Shown: piece after piece, positions 62,435-64,000 of the stretch | How positions within the stretch are numbered: the stretch's first letter is position 1 | Layout of the letters: each line of letters opens with the position of its first letter | Assembly (NCBI GenBank): GCA_013396915.1 | Contig: VWZL01000904.1 | Span: 5,245-69,244, forward strand | Direction: 5' to 3' | DNA: 64,000 nucleotides | Origin: Stercorarius parasiticus | Taxonomy: Eukaryota > Chordata > Aves > Charadriiformes > Stercorariidae | Position numbers and translations under genes: made by a program | Notes under the pieces: generated by a model | What the model was told of the DNA's origin: nothing | Databases searched by the model: none | What the model saw: the letters and a program-made list of their open reading frames with translations, nothing else

Positions 62435-62993
62435 TCTTGCCCCTCTACTCTGCTCTCATGAGACCCCATAAACAGTACTGCGTCCAGCTCTGAGGCTCAC
62501 AACACAAGAAGGACATGGACCTGTTGGAGCAAGTCCAGAGGAGGACCACAAAGATGATCAGAGAGCTGGAGCACCTCTCCCATGAGGACAGGCTGAGACA
62601 GTTGGGATTTTTCAGCCTGGAGAAGAGAAGGCTCCAGGAAGGCCTTATTGTGGCCTTTCAGTACTTAAAGGGGATTTGTAAGAAAGATGGAGACAAGCTT
62701 TTTAGCAGGGCCTGTTGTAATAAGACAAGGGGTAATGGTTTTAAACTGAAAGAGGGGAGATTTAGACTAGATATAAGGAAGAAATTTTATACAATGAGGA
62801 CGTTGAAACACTGGCACAGGTTGCCCAGGGAAGCTGTGGGTGTCCCTTCCCTGGAAATGCTCAAGGCCAGGCTGGATGGGGCTTTGAGCAACCTGCTCTA
62901 GTGGGAGGTGTCCCTGCCCATGGCAGGGGGGTTGGAACTACATGATCTTCAAGGTCCCTTCTAACTCTAAGCATTCTATAATTCTATGATTCT
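62435..62993 (+). mobile_element. CR1 LINE, 5'-truncated 3' end with ORF2 tail
   Basis: Plus-strand ORF2 C-terminal region, then 3' UTR (GTGTCCCTGCCCATGGCAGG at about 62909-62928) and terminal octamers (ATTCTATAATTCTATGATTC) ending near 62993. The 3' UTR is close to that of the minus-strand copy at 4262-4511, so they are probably the same subfamily. A TGA at 62491-62493 replaces the Trp expected after CVQL, so the frame is broken at its start. The remainder is open for 128 codons. Fairly well preserved but truncated and inactive. Confidence 0.95.
62515..62901 (+). pseudogene. CR1 ORF2 C-terminal fragment
   Basis: A 128-codon open frame within the CR1 copy, from an internal Met (MDLLEQVQRRTTKM) through [40 protein letters not shown] and [17 protein letters not shown] to a stop after LSNLL. 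This is the region C-terminal to the reverse-transcriptase catalytic core of CR1 ORF2. It has no own promoter or start and is preceded in frame by a stop at 62491-62493. It is a piece of a dead retrotransposon, not a host gene. Confidence 0.9.
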
Positions 62994-64000
62994 TTCTATT
63001 TAGCGCTGCTCCACTTCATACAATGGCAATACGATCATGGGGCTACTGTCAGAGGTAAATACAGAAGGGATGTGAGAGAGGCTCATTGACTTTCCTGGGT
63101 AGGAATCAGGGCACTATAACCAAACCTCCTTACATTGCTTCATTCAAGTGCCTTTTTCCATGTACAAAGCAAGTATGTTAGGTACCAGGTCAAGTATAAA
63201 ACAGTTATTTATTGATCAATACATACAAAAAGTATCTAAGATTAATGAGTTCACCCCCCCGATAGCATGTCTTTGCTGGCCAGGTAGGCATCAGTCAGAT
63301 GGGGAATAGCTGACCGCCACTGGTCCTAAGAGCAGCTCCTCCATGCTACTGACTTCCTATCTTCGAAATGCAGGCTTTTTTTCCTTCAGAATTATTTTTC
63401 TTTCCAAGTTGGGGTTTCTCCTCCTGAACCCTCAAGCTGCTAATGAGCCAAGCCTCAACAGTCTCACTTCTCTCTGCAGTTTTTCCTTTTAGTCTTGCAC
63501 AGCATGCTCTGTGGCCTTTCTTACACCTCTTTCTCATTTTGCAATTCCCTCAGAAGTCTGAGCCAAGGTTATGCATATGGACCATATCAGAGCTGCACCT
63601 TGGACTCTTGGTCTCGGATAGCTGAATCCCAGGGTAACAGTAAAGTTACGGTCCCCCCAGGGCTGTGGGATAACCGAATTCAGGTTCCTCTCTGATTAAT
63701 ATTATTAAAGTGGAAGAGCTACAGTAAAAGAGGATGAGAAATTACCATCCTGGAATAATTAAAAACTGATGCATCCTCTTGGAATAGAAAGCTAACAGTT
63801 TAGAGCAAAATTAAGATGAGTAAGGATGTGAAACGCCACGCTGTGACTCTCAGATATCCTTTGCTTTTTCTTCTCAACTAGGCACTTTCACCGTCAGTCT
63901 GAGGGCTTGCAGCACAGTCAGAACCAGTTAACATGGAGGAGAGTCTCCGTTAGTGTCTATGTGCCTGCCCGCAAACAAGACACACCGACAGAGTAAGGCA
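62994..64000. other. Unique non-coding sequence to window end
   Basis: No gene supported. Mixed pyrimidine-rich stretches at 63355-63560. A C-run sits near 63254-63260. Minus-strand AATAAATAACTG-like sequence at about 63205-63220 could be a polyadenylation signal or LTR-like word, but nothing around it supports either. Confidence 0.45.

Noticed and set aside
1..64000. tRNA, rRNA, mitochondrial insert, CRISPR array or bacterial operon
   Set aside because: Looked for cloverleaf-type blocks, mitochondrial gene order, regularly spaced repeats and tightly packed frames; none is present. The window is vertebrate nuclear DNA.

Overview
The window is eukaryotic nuclear DNA, almost certainly from a bird. 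It is AT-rich and intron/intergenic-like, with no compact genes, operons or bacterial signals. The interspersed repeats are mainly CR1 LINEs with the avian-type 3' tail (tandem ATTCTATG units), plus one solo endogenous-retrovirus LTR with a perfect 5-bp target-site duplication. No primate- or rodent-type SINEs or L1 were seen. An assembly gap of 191 N and a single N show it is a draft scaffold. I cannot name the species.

I found no protein-coding gene, tRNA, rRNA or CRISPR array that I can support. Nearly all open frames are short and unrecognisable. The frames that do match something are pieces of the CR1 reverse-transcriptase protein. The window is best read as an intergenic region or a very large intron.

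Layout:
- 1-4.3 kb: unique sequence.
- 4.3-4.5 kb: CR1 (-).
- 4.6-9.9 kb: unique, with a (GCAA)n microsatellite.
- 9.88-10.47 kb: solo LTR (-) with TAAAC duplications.
- 12.3-13.4 kb: very old CR1/L3-like LINE remnant (-), interrupted by a palindromic TA/CA-rich microsatellite.
- 13.6-14.8 kb: an unclassified old repeat and a CR1 3' scrap.
- 17.85-18.3 kb: old CR1 (+).
- 20.9-24 kb: a 262-codon open frame of unknown meaning and purine-rich tracts.
- 26.9 kb: a well-formed but unproven 66-bp exon-like segment.
- 32.87-34.16 kb: a CpG-richer block with a TATA-like box, a GTAAGT donor and AATAAA signals.
- 37.56-38.29 kb: an unclassified GC-richer block.
- 39.2 kb: a MIR-like scrap.
- 43.5 kb: a polypurine tract.
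- 44.7-45.25 kb: a second possible old dispersed repeat.
- 49.35-50.08 kb: the youngest-looking CR1 (+), broken by the N gap.
- 57.66-58.09 kb: CR1 (-).
- 62.4-63.0 kb: CR1 (+) with a 128-codon open ORF2 tail.

Nothing here forms a pathway. What can be read is a history of retrotransposition of different ages: L3-like remnant, then degraded CR1, then readable CR1, plus one ERV insertion that recombined to a solo LTR. A few composition or splice-signal anomalies may mark regulatory or non-coding transcript elements. I did not find a convincing new biological system.
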